DNA of 64,000 nt from Lentibacillus saliphilus (GCF_019093865.1 NZ_JABJXD010000009.1:1-64000), one strand, 5' to 3'; shown: positions 16,869-25,729, counted from the first letter of the stretch. Numbers and translations are program-made. Notes: generated by a model from the letters alone, not told the origin.

Positions 16869-17810
16869 TTACTTAGCTTCCATATGTGCTGTAATGTCAT
16901 TATGGATGCGGTTAAATTCTTCGTCAGCAACGACATAATACCATAAAGGTCCAATAAATTGTCCAGCTCCACTAATTTCCATTGCGTCCATATTATTGCG
17001 TGTGTTTCGATAGTCACTAAACAACATTTGCATTTGTTTCATATTCATATTCGTTTCAACGTTCGTTCCGAGTATAGTAAGGATTTCGCCAGCTTTCGTG
17101 ATACTCGAAAAACGAGAGGCTTTATCCATAGCTGCTTTTATCACTTTTCGTTGACGTTCATTACGACCAAGGTCTCCTCGTGGGTCGCCTTTTCGCATGC
17201 GAATATACTTTAATGCTTGATCTCCATTTAAATGAATGGTTCCTTTATTAAATTGTTCTCCACCCTGCGAAAATGCAATATCGTTTTCAACAGTTACGCC
17301 ACCAAGTGCATCCACGCCTTGCTCGAAGCCTTCCATATTCACACGGGCATAAAAGTGAATCGGTAAATCAAACGCTTCTTCTACAGTCTGAACAGAAAGT
17401 GGCACCCCACCATATGTATATGCGTGATTGATTTTGTCCTTGCCTCTCCCTGGGATGTTAACGTACGTATCCCGGGGTATGCTTAGCATAATTGATGCAT
17501 TCGTATTTGGATTCAATGACATTAGAATCATCGTATCAGTTCGTCCTTTATCACCAGGGCGCTCATCAACACCAAGTAAAAGGATATTGAGCGATTTTTT
17601 TTGCTTAAAGCGATCACCTATTTCCTTTTGACGATCAGGGTCCTCATCACGTTCAAGTGGGCTGTGCATCGTATCAATTGTATCATTAATTTGATCCCAC
17701 ATATAGAGCAGAGCTCCTCCTGTTAACAAGAGGATACCAAGTAAGAGTCCACTCACCCACCATAGCCACTTCCTTTTTTTTGAGTGGCGTTTTTCTATTC
17801 TAGAATTCAA
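16869..17810 (-). CDS. LytR-CpsA-Psr (LCP) family cell-wall polymer ligase
   Basis: A 313-residue membrane-anchored enzyme that transfers wall teichoic acid or other glycopolymers from their lipid carrier to peptidoglycan. There is a basic N-terminus and one membrane segment at about 18-38, then the catalytic LCP domain: ILLLGVDERPGDKGRTDTMI, LSIPRDTYVNIPGRGKDKIN (polyprenyl-phosphate/metal-binding Arg and Asp residues), and RMRKGDPRGDLGRNERQR. The AGGAG lies only one base before the ATG at 17816 but seven before the TTG at 17810, so the TTG is preferred. B. subtilis has three such genes (tagT, tagU, tagV); I cannot say which this is. The minus strand continues into pbpC. Confidence 0.88.
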   Translation of the reverse strand: MNSRIEKRHSKKRKWLWWVSGLLLGILLLTGGALLYMWDQINDTIDTMHSPLERDEDPDRQKEIGDRFKQKKSLNILLLGVDERPGDKGRTDTMILMSLNPNTNASIMLSIPRDTYVNIPGRGKDKINHAYTYGGVPLSVQTVEEAFDLPIHFYARVNMEGFEQGVDALGGVTVENDIAFSQGGEQFNKGTIHLNGDQALKYIRMRKGDPRGDLGRNERQRKVIKAAMDKASRFSSITKAGEILTILGTNVETNMNMKQMQMLFSDYRNTRNNMDAMEISGAGQFIGPLWYYVVADEEFNRIHNDITAHMEAK

Positions 17811-18152
17811 TGTCATTCTCCTCTATACGTAAAAAGTTAATGTGTATCAGATTTAGCTCATCAATAGCTTACACTTACATTGCTTAAATTATATCTAATA
17901 ATACAATTATAGTCTAATGAGGATGTATTCATGAGTGTGTTCAGAAAAACGAAAGTTACTCATATCTATCATGATGTTTTTCAAATTGGATGTAATAAAA
18001 CCCAAAATTAAGTCATAATCGAAGACATAATTGGTATTTGTCAAACATACATATATCAAGGTTGGAGAGAAGGGGATAGTTCGTTCGTGTCCTCTGTTAT
18101 TTTTCTCTTCGAAATCACTGTGCTAAAAGAAAGTAGAATTGGAGGTGGTTAT
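17811..18152. other. Divergent region between the LCP gene and sinI
   Basis: An AT-rich 342-base spacer. TTTGTCAAA at 18037-18045 resembles a Spo0A box (TGTCGAA) and would fit Spo0A-controlled sinI expression, but a single imperfect site is weak. GTTCGTTCGTG near 18080 loosely recalls SinR-type GTTC sites. The upstream in-frame extension of sinI from 18087 has no ribosome site. Confidence 0.3.
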
Positions 18153-18311
18153 GTGGATAACATCAATACGACTAGCATAACCAGAGGTGAATGGATTCAG
18201 TTAATGAAGGAGGCTGTTTCAATAGGGTTAAGTGTTGAAGACGTGCGTGTTTTTCTAGAAGAACCACACCAAATAAATATTTCGATTTGGAAAGAAGAAA
18301 GAGAAAAATAA
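18153..18311 (+). CDS. sinI: SinI-like antirepressor
   Basis: A 52-residue protein with the SinI helix-turn-helix-like dimer motif EWIQLMKEAVSIGLSVEDVR followed by VFLEE. SinI binds SinR and releases biofilm genes from repression. The start is taken as GTG at 18153 because GGAGG lies seven bases upstream, and the 22 residues encoded before it have no ribosome site. The B. subtilis protein has 57 residues. The gene lies 109 bases before sinR, matching the B. subtilis pair order but in a different neighbourhood (no tasA/sipW nearby). Confidence 0.85.
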   Translation: MDNINTTSITRGEWIQLMKEAVSIGLSVEDVRVFLEEPHQINISIWKEEREK

Positions 18312-18420
18312 AATAGATTAAACTATAAAGGTATATCGAATGAATATAGATTAACTTAACAGCGACTAAGATACGCTCTTTTTTTTATGGTATAATGTCC
18401 ATGAAAGAGGGTGTGGGGAC

Positions 18421-18753
18421 TTGATCGGTGAAAATATAAAACAGTTGCGACAAAATCGGAATATGTCAATATCCGAGCTGGCAGAAAAAGCTGGTGTTGC
18501 AAAATCATACCTAAGTTCAATTGAACGTAATTTGCAAAAAAACCCATCGATCCAGTTCATCGAAAAAATTAGCGATGTACTGAACGTGTCGATAAATCAA
18601 TTGCTTAAAGATGGTCAGCTTAATCCGACTGATAATCATTTAGATAACGAATGGCTTCAAATTGTTGATGAAGCAATGAACTCTGGTGTATCTAAAGAGG
18701 AATTCAAGGAGTATTTAGAATTTGTGAAATGGCGTAAAGAGCGAGATCGCTAA
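18421..18753 (+). CDS. sinR: SinR-like transcriptional regulator
   Basis: A 110-residue DNA-binding protein. An XRE-type helix-turn-helix covers residues 1-65 (IGENIKQLRQNRNMSISELA, GVAKSYLSSIERNLQKNPSI), nearly identical in key positions to B. subtilis SinR. The C-terminal region, EWLQIVDEAMNSGVSKEEFK then EYLEFVKWRK, is the multimerisation/SinI-binding helical hook. It represses matrix genes and influences motility. It starts with TTG at 18421, preceded by GAGGGTGTGGGG. The hook resembles the SinI helix in the gene before it, the known basis for heterodimer formation. Confidence 0.92.
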   Translation: MIGENIKQLRQNRNMSISELAEKAGVAKSYLSSIERNLQKNPSIQFIEKISDVLNVSINQLLKDGQLNPTDNHLDNEWLQIVDEAMNSGVSKEEFKEYLEFVKWRKERDR

Positions 18754-18814
18754 CATAATCTCATCCCTGAATAACTCAAATACTATTTTGGGCTCCGTCG
18801 GAAAAGGTGGTTAT

Positions 18815-19300
18815 ATGAGTAAGGTTCGTTTATGGCTCATTCCATTTGGTTGGATGGCGCTCATTTATTTTGCATCGTCACAACCATATGAACAACAAAA
18901 TATCAAGCCGCTTCTTTCTGATAGATTAGATTTGTCATATGTTGAGCCTTTAATAGATCATGTCAAATTTACATATAATCAGTCTGAAGTCAGTGTACAT
19001 GCTCTTGGTGTCGAAGGGTTTGTTGAGTTTTTTGTCAGGAAAGGCGCCCACTTAGGTGTGTTTTTTATGTTGTTTTTTTTCGTATACTATGCGTTAACGA
19101 AGACGACACGCTTTCAATTTAATACACGTCTTTTTGTATCATTTATTTGGGCTGTCACATATGCTGGAATAGATGAATGGCATCAAAGCTTTACAGTGAA
19201 CCGAACACCTTATATTGGTGATGTCATAATTGATGCTTTTGGTGCATTACTAGCATTGGCAATCGTGATGGTTGCTCATCATTATAAAAAGCGGCGTTAG
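18815..19300 (+). CDS. VanZ-like membrane protein
   Basis: A 161-residue protein with four hydrophobic segments and the VanZ-family features VRKGAHLGVFFMLF (Lys-x-x-His in the second helix) and DEWHQSFTVNRTPYIGDVII near the C-terminus. VanZ of enterococci gives low-level teicoplanin resistance; most Bacilli homologues are housekeeping proteins of unknown role. The ATG at 18815, with AAAGGTGG upstream, is preferred over the TTG at 18788. It follows sinR by 61 bases in the same direction and may be co-transcribed. Confidence 0.8.
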   Translation: MSKVRLWLIPFGWMALIYFASSQPYEQQNIKPLLSDRLDLSYVEPLIDHVKFTYNQSEVSVHALGVEGFVEFFVRKGAHLGVFFMLFFFVYYALTKTTRFQFNTRLFVSFIWAVTYAGIDEWHQSFTVNRTPYIGDVIIDAFGALLALAIVMVAHHYKKRR

Positions 19301-19342
19301 CGAATTATTGTGAATTGTGACAAATTCGATAAAAAAGCTAAA

Positions 19343-19368
19343 AAATGTCACAAATTCCTGTGACATTT
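19343..19368. repeat. Inverted repeat AAATGTCAC / GTGACATTT
   Basis: Perfect nine-base arms (19343-19351 and 19360-19368) around an eight-base spacer. A related half-site, TGTGACAAATTC, occurs about 30 bases upstream at 19316. There is no T-run after it, so an operator or a hairpin in the leader of the small ORF at 19465 is more likely than a terminator. Confidence 0.45.
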
Positions 19369-19464
19369 CCGCTAGTTCGTGTTTTTTAAATGTTGTTGAC
19401 GTTTTTCAGTGGTATATTATGGTATAGTACGTTTATATGAAGACTTTTAAAGGGCGGTAATAGC

Positions 19465-19617
19465 ATGTCTGAACAGGAACATTATAAGCGTTTGCTTAAA
19501 AACCTAATTGATAAAACTGAAACAGATCGAATTCGGTCTTCCGAGGAACTTGTTCAAATGCTCATTGATGAATTAATCATTACAGAGAGACTCAAGCATC
19601 AACCCTATCCAGAATGA
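19465..19617 (+). CDS. Small hypothetical protein, 50 residues
   Basis: An ATG at 19465 with AGGGCGG nine bases upstream opens 50 codons to a TGA at 19615. The protein starts MSEQEHYKRLLKNLIDK and ends KHQPYPE; it is highly charged and predicted helical, with no signal or membrane segment. I do not recognise a family. The good ribosome site, the upstream inverted repeat and the following separate promoter for nagA support a real gene, but short length leaves doubt. Confidence 0.5.
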   Translation: MSEQEHYKRLLKNLIDKTETDRIRSSEELVQMLIDELIITERLKHQPYPE

Positions 19618-19629
19618 CGGATACTAACT

Positions 19630-19657
19630 TTGACATATTCAATGATATCGACATAAA
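19630..19657 (+). promoter_or_regulatory. Possible sigma-A promoter of nagAB
   Basis: TTGACA (19630-19635), a 16-base spacer and CATAAA (19652-19657) lie 37 bases before the proposed TTG start. The -35 is perfect; the -10 matches 4 of 6. No NagR operator was recognised. Confidence 0.4.
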
Positions 19658-19694
19658 ACTAAAAATGACTAACAACTTATAGAGGGTGTATACA

Positions 19695-20873
19695 TTGGGC
19701 AGTCATAAACCATTACTTATTAAACATGTAGACATATACATTGACAACGAGAGATGGCAGTATGGGTCGCTGCTTATAAATGGTAACAAGATAGAAGCGA
19801 TATCGGAAGAAACAGATGGGGCTTCGACATTGCCTGAATCTTGTGTTGTCATTGATGGCAATGGTTTGAAAGCTATTCCCGGATTTATTGATGGGCATAT
19901 CCATGGGGCCGCTGGTGCAGATGTAATGGATGCAACTGAGCAGGCACTTGATACGATCGCACAAGCCTTACCAGCTGAAGGAACAACAAGCTTTCTTGCA
20001 ACAACGATTACACAGGCCCCAGAAAATATTGAGCGCGCGTTAGAAAACGTAGCACATTACGATAACAAACCAGGACAAGCCGAAGTGATTGGTGTCCATC
20101 TTGAAGGGCCTTTTATTGAAAAGAGTAAGAAAGGTGCACAGCCGGAACAGTATATCACCAAGCCTAATATTGAACAATTTGATCGATGGCACCATTTATC
20201 TGGCCATCAAATTAAGACGATTACGATGGCACCTGAGCATGATGAAGACGGTTCATTTATACGTCACCTCGCGAGCATGGGTATAAATGTGTCAGCAGGA
20301 CATACGAGTACGGATTTTGCGGGTATGAAGCAAGCTGTTGCTCATGGTGTTCGTCAGGTGACACATATTTGTAATGCAATGACAGCTATTCATCATAGAG
20401 AGGTTGGCGTCGTTGGAGCGGCATTTCTGTTAGAAGAATTGCGAGCCGAGTTGATTGCTGATGAGGTTCATGTCGTCCCAGATATGATGCAACTCATTTA
20501 CAATAATATCGGGAGTGAGCGCCTCCTACTGATTACTGACGCCATGCGCGCTAAATGCCTAGAGGCGGGGCGGTATGAACTTGGTGGACAACCTGTTGTC
20601 GTCTCGTCTGATCGTGCGATGCTTGATAGTGGTTCTCTGGCGGGAAGCATCTTAAAGCTAAAAGATGGCGCTAAAAACATGCTGAAATTGTCTGGTGTGG
20701 AGCTTGAGCAAATTGTAGAAATGGCTTCTGCTAATCCTGCTAAACAAATTCATATGTATGACAAAAAAGGCCGTATAGATATTGGAACAGATGCAGATAT
20801 ACTACTTGTTGACGATCATTTAAACATTCATTATACAATTTGTGGCGGGGTCATCGCATATAAGGAGGATTAA
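19695..20873 (+). CDS. nagA: N-acetylglucosamine-6-phosphate deacetylase
   Basis: A 392-residue amidohydrolase that converts GlcNAc-6-phosphate to glucosamine-6-phosphate plus acetate, feeding amino-sugar catabolism and wall-precursor recycling. Metal and substrate motifs are visible: GFIDGHIHGAAGAD near residue 65, HLEGPFIE near 135, SAGHTSTDF and THICNAMTAIHHRE (His ligands) near 200-235, and the catalytic Asp in LLITDAMRA. The TTG at 19695 is preferred because AGAGGGTG lies six bases upstream and overlaps the alternative GTG at 19686. Three bases separate it from nagB. Confidence 0.93.
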   Translation: MGSHKPLLIKHVDIYIDNERWQYGSLLINGNKIEAISEETDGASTLPESCVVIDGNGLKAIPGFIDGHIHGAAGADVMDATEQALDTIAQALPAEGTTSFLATTITQAPENIERALENVAHYDNKPGQAEVIGVHLEGPFIEKSKKGAQPEQYITKPNIEQFDRWHHLSGHQIKTITMAPEHDEDGSFIRHLASMGINVSAGHTSTDFAGMKQAVAHGVRQVTHICNAMTAIHHREVGVVGAAFLLEELRAELIADEVHVVPDMMQLIYNNIGSERLLLITDAMRAKCLEAGRYELGGQPVVVSSDRAMLDSGSLAGSILKLKDGAKNMLKLSGVELEQIVEMASANPAKQIHMYDKKGRIDIGTDADILLVDDHLNIHYTICGGVIAYKED

Positions 20874-20876
20874 GTT

Positions 20877-21602
20877 ATGGAACTAATTCGCGTAAAAGAT
20901 TATGAAGAAATGAGTGCAAAAGCATGTGAATTTGTTACAGCATTAATGAAGGAGCAGACAGCACCTGTATTAGGGCTTGCGACAGGTTCAACGCCGGAAG
21001 GGCTATATAAACGATTAATTGATACATATCAAGCAGGTGACATTTCGTTTGATAAGACGACAACGTTTAATCTGGATGAATATGTTGGTTTAACACAGGA
21101 CGATCCAAATAGTTACCATTATTATATGTTTGAAAAGCTATTCAAGCATATTAATGTTATGAGTGATAACACACACTTACCAAATGGTGCAGCAAATGAT
21201 GTTGAACAAGAGTGCAGCGATTATGAAAAGCTGATCAAGTCTACTGGTTCTATTGACCTACAATTGTTAGGACTCGGCATTAATGGACATATTGGATTTA
21301 ATGAACCTGGAACATCTTTTGATAGCAGAACTCATATTGTGGCGTTAGATGAATCGACGCGCCAAGCAAACGCACGTTTTTTTGCATCCATGGACGATGT
21401 TCCTACCCAGGCAATAACGATGGGAATCCAATCAATTATGGAAGCAAAGCACATATTGTTGCTCGTATCTGGTGAGAAAAAAGCCGACGCTCTAGCAAGC
21501 TTGATGAATGGTGAAGTGACCGAGGCGTTTCCTGCATCCATTTTGCAAAAACATGCACATACGACTGTGATCGCAGATGAAGCAGCGTTAACACGCTTAT
21601 AA
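20877..21602 (+). CDS. nagB: Glucosamine-6-phosphate deaminase
   Basis: A 241-residue enzyme that isomerises and deaminates glucosamine-6-phosphate to fructose-6-phosphate and ammonia. Family motifs: LGLATGSTPEGLYKRL (phosphate loop), TFNLDEYVGL (catalytic Asp), LGLGINGHIGFNEPG (ring-opening His). AAGGAGG precedes the ATG, and the near-zero gap to nagA indicates coupling. In B. subtilis nagA-nagB is followed by the repressor gene nagR near hprK; here no GntR gene follows and the pair sits beside sinIR, so regulation must come from elsewhere. A terminator follows. Confidence 0.95.
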   Translation: MELIRVKDYEEMSAKACEFVTALMKEQTAPVLGLATGSTPEGLYKRLIDTYQAGDISFDKTTTFNLDEYVGLTQDDPNSYHYYMFEKLFKHINVMSDNTHLPNGAANDVEQECSDYEKLIKSTGSIDLQLLGLGINGHIGFNEPGTSFDSRTHIVALDESTRQANARFFASMDDVPTQAITMGIQSIMEAKHILLLVSGEKKADALASLMNGEVTEAFPASILQKHAHTTVIADEAALTRL

Positions 21603-21611
21603 ATTTATAAA

Positions 21612-21657
21612 ATGAAAAAAGGGACAAAAGTCGCAATGCTTTTGTCCCTTTCTTTTT
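21612..21657. terminator. Bidirectional terminator between nagB and yvyE
   Basis: AAAGGGACAAAAG (21618-21630) and CTTTTGTCCCTTT (21639-21651) form a perfect 13-base stem. TCTTTTTT follows and AAAAAA precedes it, so it can serve both convergent genes. Confidence 0.85.
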
Positions 21658-21699
21658 TGACTAGAAACGTATAAAATTTTGACGGAGGTCGGTACGTCA

Positions 21700-22344
21700 T
21701 TATGATCTGGATGAATGAGGGAAATCAACATATGTTGTTGATTGCATCGTTATTTCTGCCTGATTGTTTGTTAGGTCAATGATCCAATCGATAAATGGCT
21801 GTTCCTCGCCAGCTTTTACGTATACGATAAATTCAACGTGTTCAAGATAGTTGATGGAATGAATCATGTACTCTGAATTACGGAGCACATTTTCAAGCTT
21901 TCCAAGAAGTGAGTATTCAACGGTAATCGAAACGCTTTGCATAAGTTGACGGTTAACGATTCCAGTTTCATGAATAGCTTGGGAAGTCGTACTTCCATAA
22001 GCTCGGATTAACCCTCCAGCTCCAAGCTTGACGCCGCCAAAATATCGGGTTACAACGACGGCCGTATCTTTAAGATGCATCTTTTTCAGTACTTCAAGAA
22101 TTGGAACCCCCGCTGTGCCGCTCGGTTCTCCATCATCATTCGCCTTCTGAATTTGATCGTTTTCACCAATGAGATAGCCGGAGCAATTGTGAGTTGCATC
22201 ATGATGTTTCTTTTTGATCTCGTTAATGAATTGTTGTGCTTCTTCTTCTGTTTCAACACGACGGACATATCCAATGAAACGTGATTTTTGAATCGTCTTT
22301 TCGGTAGAACCTTGTTTATTTACTGTGAAATAACGTGTTAACAT
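21700..22344 (-). CDS. yvyE: YigZ/IMPACT-family protein YvyE
   Basis: A 214-residue cytoplasmic protein. The N-terminal UPF0029/IMPACT domain contains KSRFIGYV, HDATHNCSGYLIG, DDGEPSGTAGVPILEVL and VVVTRYFGGVKLGAGGL; the C-terminal DUF1949 ferredoxin-like domain covers about 140-210. Its role is uncertain; relatives affect translation control. GGAGGT lies 10 bases before the ATG at 22344; a longer reading from 22371 is unlikely because GGAGGT lies within it. It is divergent from degS, the same neighbourhood as in B. subtilis. Confidence 0.9.
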   Translation of the reverse strand: MLTRYFTVNKQGSTEKTIQKSRFIGYVRRVETEEEAQQFINEIKKKHHDATHNCSGYLIGENDQIQKANDDGEPSGTAGVPILEVLKKMHLKDTAVVVTRYFGGVKLGAGGLIRAYGSTTSQAIHETGIVNRQLMQSVSITVEYSLLGKLENVLRNSEYMIHSINYLEHVEFIVYVKAGEEQPFIDWIIDLTNNQAEITMQSTTYVDFPHSSRS

Positions 22345-22452
22345 CTTGCATTTAACCTCCAAAACGCACATTATAGATAAAAGGACTTTATTTTACATAG
22401 CTGAAAGTTAATAGCGTGTCTTGTATAATTATAACATAGGTTGGTGGGGGAA

Positions 22453-23583
22453 ATGGTTGAGCTAACAAAAGAAGGTATTTTAGATAAAATTATAGAAGAA
22501 ATGGTTGAAATGGTTGAGTCAAGTAAGGATGAAATTTTTACTATTGGTGATAGTGCACGAACAGAGTACGAGCGCTTAGTGAACGAACTAGAAGATACAA
22601 AGGAACAAGTGAAAATTCATATAGACAAGGGTGATAAGCTTGAGAAGGAAGTACGACTATCACGGCAGAACTTGTCTAAGGTAAGCAAGCATTTTGACAA
22701 GTACTCTGAAGAGGAGATCCGAGAAGTTTACGAGAAAACCCATGAAATGCAAACAAATCTTGCGATGCTGCGTCAAGCTGAGAGTTCTTTAAGGCATAGA
22801 CGTGATGAACTAGAACGTCGTCTTCAGAGTCTTTATGGTACAATAGAACGTGCAGAAACGTTAACAAGAAAAATATCAGTGATTCTTAAATACTTGAACA
22901 ATGACTTTCAACAAATGAATGCCATGCTCGAGGAGGCAAAAGAGAAACAAGAATTCGGTTTGAAAATTATCGAAGCACAAGAGGATGAACGCCGTAAAAT
23001 TTCTCGAGAAATACATGATGGACCAGCCCAAATGTTAGCGAATGTTCTGCTTAGGTCAGAAATTGTTGATCGTACGTTTCGAAGTGGAAATGTAGATGAA
23101 GCATTGAAAGAAATAAAAAGCATGCGCAAAATGGTGCATTCATCATTATATGAAGTACGCCGTGTCATATATGATTTGAGACCAATGGCACTAGATGACC
23201 TCGGTCTTATACCAACAATTAAGAAATATGTTGATACGATTGCTGAATACAATGATGTGAATATTGAATTGACAACAATCGGCAAACAGGAGCGGATGCC
23301 TCAAAAATATGAAGTTGCTTTTTTTCGTCTCGCTCAAGAAGCGTTGCAAAATGCCATAAAGCATTCAGGTGCTTCCCTTATTCAGATAAAGCTAGAGCTT
23401 AATCATCAGGTGATGCTTATGGTTGTTAAGGATAATGGTAAAGGGTTTAACCCAGATGTAAAAAAAGATAATTCATTTGGCTTAATTGGTATGCGGGAAC
23501 GTGTTGATATGCTTGATGGGACGTTAACGATTGATTCTGAAGAGGGAAAAGGCTCTACCATCCTAATTAAAGTGCCGTTGTAA
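22453..23583 (+). CDS. degS: Sensor histidine kinase DegS
   Basis: A 376-residue cytoplasmic kinase. The N-terminal half is a long coiled-coil sensor region (about 20-170, many E/K/R heptads). Then come the HisKA_3 phosphoacceptor, [20 protein letters not shown] (phosphorylated His near 185), and an ATPase domain with [12 protein letters not shown] and [14 protein letters not shown]. It has no membrane segment. It phosphorylates DegU and helps set the choice between motility, competence and exoenzyme secretion. The ATG at 22453 follows GGTGGGGGAA. Length is close to B. subtilis DegS (385). Confidence 0.95.
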   Translation: MVELTKEGILDKIIEEMVEMVESSKDEIFTIGDSARTEYERLVNELEDTKEQVKIHIDKGDKLEKEVRLSRQNLSKVSKHFDKYSEEEIREVYEKTHEMQTNLAMLRQAESSLRHRRDELERRLQSLYGTIERAETLTRKISVILKYLNNDFQQMNAMLEEAKEKQEFGLKIIEAQEDERRKISREIHDGPAQMLANVLLRSEIVDRTFRSGNVDEALKEIKSMRKMVHSSLYEVRRVIYDLRPMALDDLGLIPTIKKYVDTIAEYNDVNIELTTIGKQERMPQKYEVAFFRLAQEALQNAIKHSGASLIQIKLELNHQVMLMVVKDNGKGFNPDVKKDNSFGLIGMRERVDMLDGTLTIDSEEGKGSTILIKVPL

Positions 23584-23714
23584 TCGGTATCCTATTTAGG
23601 TGCACGATGTTTTGTTGGAGGAGACAGGCTGTTAGTATACTTCTGGCTCGATTATCAGTATACTTAATGTCAAAAAGGAGAAATTGGTTTAAAACAATTG
23701 GGAGGAGCAACAAA

Positions 23715-24401
23715 ATGAACAAAAAAATAAAAATTGTTCTGATAGATGATCACAAGCTTTTTAGAGAAGGTGTTAAACGGATTCTAGAATTCGAACCAGA
23801 CCTAGAAGTTGTAGCTGAAGGGGAAGACGGATCTTGTGCACCTGCGTTGGTCAAAAAGCACAAGCCAGACGTTGTGTTAATGGATATTAATATGCAAACA
23901 ATTAACGGTGTTGAAGCGACAGGTACATTGGTTAGAAGTTTCCCGGAAACACGTGTGATTATTTTGTCCATTCATGATGATGAAAGCTATGTTTCGCATG
24001 CATTGCAAACAGGAGCGCAAGGCTATCTCTTAAAAGAAATGGATGCTGATGCGCTTATTGAAGCGATTAAAGTTGTGAGTGATGGTGGATCTTATTTACA
24101 CCCAAGGGTAACATACAACCTTGTTAAAGAGTATCGCCGTCTTGTACGCGAAAGTGGCGCCTCTTTAGCGAAAACAGGTATAGAATATGAAAAGCCAATA
24201 CATATTTTGACAAAACGTGAATGTGAGGTTTTACAGCTATTGGCTGAAGGGAAGAGCAACCGAGCTACGGCAAAAGCCTTGTATATTAGTGAGAAAACAG
24301 TCAAAAATCATGTGAGCAACATTTTACAAAAAATGAATGCGACAGATCGAACCCAAGCTGTTGTAGAGGCTATCAAAAGAGGCTGGGTAGAAGTTATATA
24401 A
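23715..24401 (+). CDS. degU: Response regulator DegU
   Basis: A 228-residue NarL-type regulator. The receiver domain (1-120) has [26 protein letters not shown] (phosphoaccepting Asp near 56) and [10 protein letters not shown]; the LuxR-type helix-turn-helix (165-225) has [20 protein letters not shown] and [18 protein letters not shown]. The true start is the ATG at 23715 behind GGAGGAG; a frame open from 23607 has no support. The 131-base gap after degS could hold a second promoter, as in B. subtilis. Confidence 0.95.
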   Translation: MNKKIKIVLIDDHKLFREGVKRILEFEPDLEVVAEGEDGSCAPALVKKHKPDVVLMDINMQTINGVEATGTLVRSFPETRVIILSIHDDESYVSHALQTGAQGYLLKEMDADALIEAIKVVSDGGSYLHPRVTYNLVKEYRRLVRESGASLAKTGIEYEKPIHILTKRECEVLQLLAEGKSNRATAKALYISEKTVKNHVSNILQKMNATDRTQAVVEAIKRGWVEVI

Positions 24402-24533
24402 AAAGTAGAAGCACAGATTGTGATAAAACCATAAATGAATATTTGATTAACTAAAGGTATGATAAAATCAATTAAGGCCTCGGTCAATTTATGCAGTTTT
24501 ACCACTCCTTTTGACCCACACACTTTAGTCCTA

Positions 24534-24570
24534 ATACATCGTTTGTTATGTCGATGTATCGTTTTCATTT
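24534..24570 (+). terminator. Probable terminator of degSU
   Basis: ATACATCG (24534-24541) and CGATGTAT (24552-24559) are perfect arms around a ten-base loop, followed by CGTTTTCATTTT. Confidence 0.5.
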
Positions 24571-24705
24571 TACGTTAAAGGAATGAATAGGATCACATCT
24601 AGAATGAACAACTACGCCTAAACAACTGAGAAAAATAGCCTTTGCACATGGAAGCACTGAGTTTTTATGTGTTAATTACGTTATAATGGTTTCGTATTTA
24701 TTTTA

Positions 24706-24760
24706 TTTACAGGGTCGTAAATCCACTGCAACAACGGAAGTGGATTTATAACCCTGTGAA
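24706..24760 (+). repeat. Long imperfect hairpin upstream of degV
   Basis: CAGGGT (24710-24715) pairs with ACCCTG (24751-24756), and TAAATCCACT (24718-24727) pairs with AGTGGATTTA (24739-24748), separated by a two-by-two internal loop. Four more pairs extend outward (24706-24709 with 24757-24760). No T-run follows, so this is not a simple terminator. Its place about 110 bases before degV suggests a leader structure or an mRNA processing/stability element. Confidence 0.5.
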
Positions 24761-24873
24761 ATCCTGATACAGTTTAATGTATCGTCAGAGGATGATATCA
24801 CATGTTGTCCCTGATTGATTCATACAAGGAATTTAAGAGATGTGGTCATTAAGAGTATAAAGAGGTGCGTTAT

Positions 24874-25716
24874 ATGAAAGTAGCGATTGTAACAGATAGT
24901 ACGGCTTACCTGCCAGATGATGTTAAAGACAAGTATCATATCCATACAGTCCCTCTTAGTGTCGTCTTCGGCAACGCGTCATACCGAGAAGGCATTGATA
25001 TTACAACAGAAGCGTTTTATGAAAAAGTAAAACATGCCGATAGCTTACCAAAGACATCACAGCCTTCCATTGGTGAAATTGAAGGCAAGTATCGAGAGTT
25101 ATCGGAAACTCATGATGCCGTTATATCCATTCATTTATCTAGTGGTATTAGTGGAACTTATCAAGCCGCATCTAGCGCTGGTGAAGTGGTTGACGGGATC
25201 AAAGTTTATCCTTACGATTCAGAAATCAGCTGTATGGCACAGGGGTTTTATTGTATTGAAGCGGCACAGCTTGCAGCAAAAGGTGCGTCTCCGGAAGAGA
25301 TCATCGCTAGGTTAGACGATATGAAAGCCGTTATGAGAGCTTATTTTATGGTAGATGATTTAAGTCATTTACAACGCGGTGGCCGCTTGAATGGTGCCCA
25401 AGCCTTCGTTGGCAGCTTGCTCCAAGTAAAACCGGTTCTTCATTTTGTTGATAAAATCATTGTTCCTTTTGAAAAGATCCGTACCCGTAAAAAGGCGATT
25501 AAGCGTATTTTAGGAATGCTAGAAGAAGACCTTGCAACAGGCAAGTCATATAAAATTGTCTTCATCCATGCAAACAACGCGCAAACCGTCATTGATCTGC
25601 AACAAACGATTACGACACAGTATTCAAATGTTGAAACGATGACAAGCTATTTTGGTCCAGTCATTGGAACGCATTTAGGTGAAGGGGCCATCGGTATATG
25701 CTGGTATGAGAAGTAA
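24874..25716 (+). CDS. degV: DegV-family fatty-acid-binding protein
   Basis: A 280-residue cytoplasmic protein of the DegV/FakB fold, which binds a fatty acid. Family phrases are VAIVTDSTAYLPDD, PKTSQPSIGEI, SIHLSSGISGTYQAA, and LQRGGRLNGAQAFVGSLLQV. Homologues deliver fatty acids to FakA kinase for phospholipid synthesis. AGAGGTG precedes the ATG at 24874; an ATG three codons earlier lacks that spacing. It sits between degU and comFA as in B. subtilis (yviA). Confidence 0.92.
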   Translation: MKVAIVTDSTAYLPDDVKDKYHIHTVPLSVVFGNASYREGIDITTEAFYEKVKHADSLPKTSQPSIGEIEGKYRELSETHDAVISIHLSSGISGTYQAASSAGEVVDGIKVYPYDSEISCMAQGFYCIEAAQLAAKGASPEEIIARLDDMKAVMRAYFMVDDLSHLQRGGRLNGAQAFVGSLLQVKPVLHFVDKIIVPFEKIRTRKKAIKRILGMLEEDLATGKSYKIVFIHANNAQTVIDLQQTITTQYSNVETMTSYFGPVIGTHLGEGAIGICWYEK

Positions 25717-25729
25717 CCTTCTTGTTAAA

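Larger units (their letters stand above)
24402..24873. other. Intergenic region between degU and degV
   Basis: 470 bases with no credible gene. It contains a probable degU terminator (24534-24570) and a large hairpin (24706-24760), both listed, and a TATAAT at 24682-24687 without a good -35. Confidence 0.45.

Noticed and set aside
19416-19440. TTGACG followed by TATATT/TATAGT as promoter of the 50-residue ORF
   Set aside because: Neither -10 candidate has acceptable spacing (about 11 or 21 bases) to the TTGACG.
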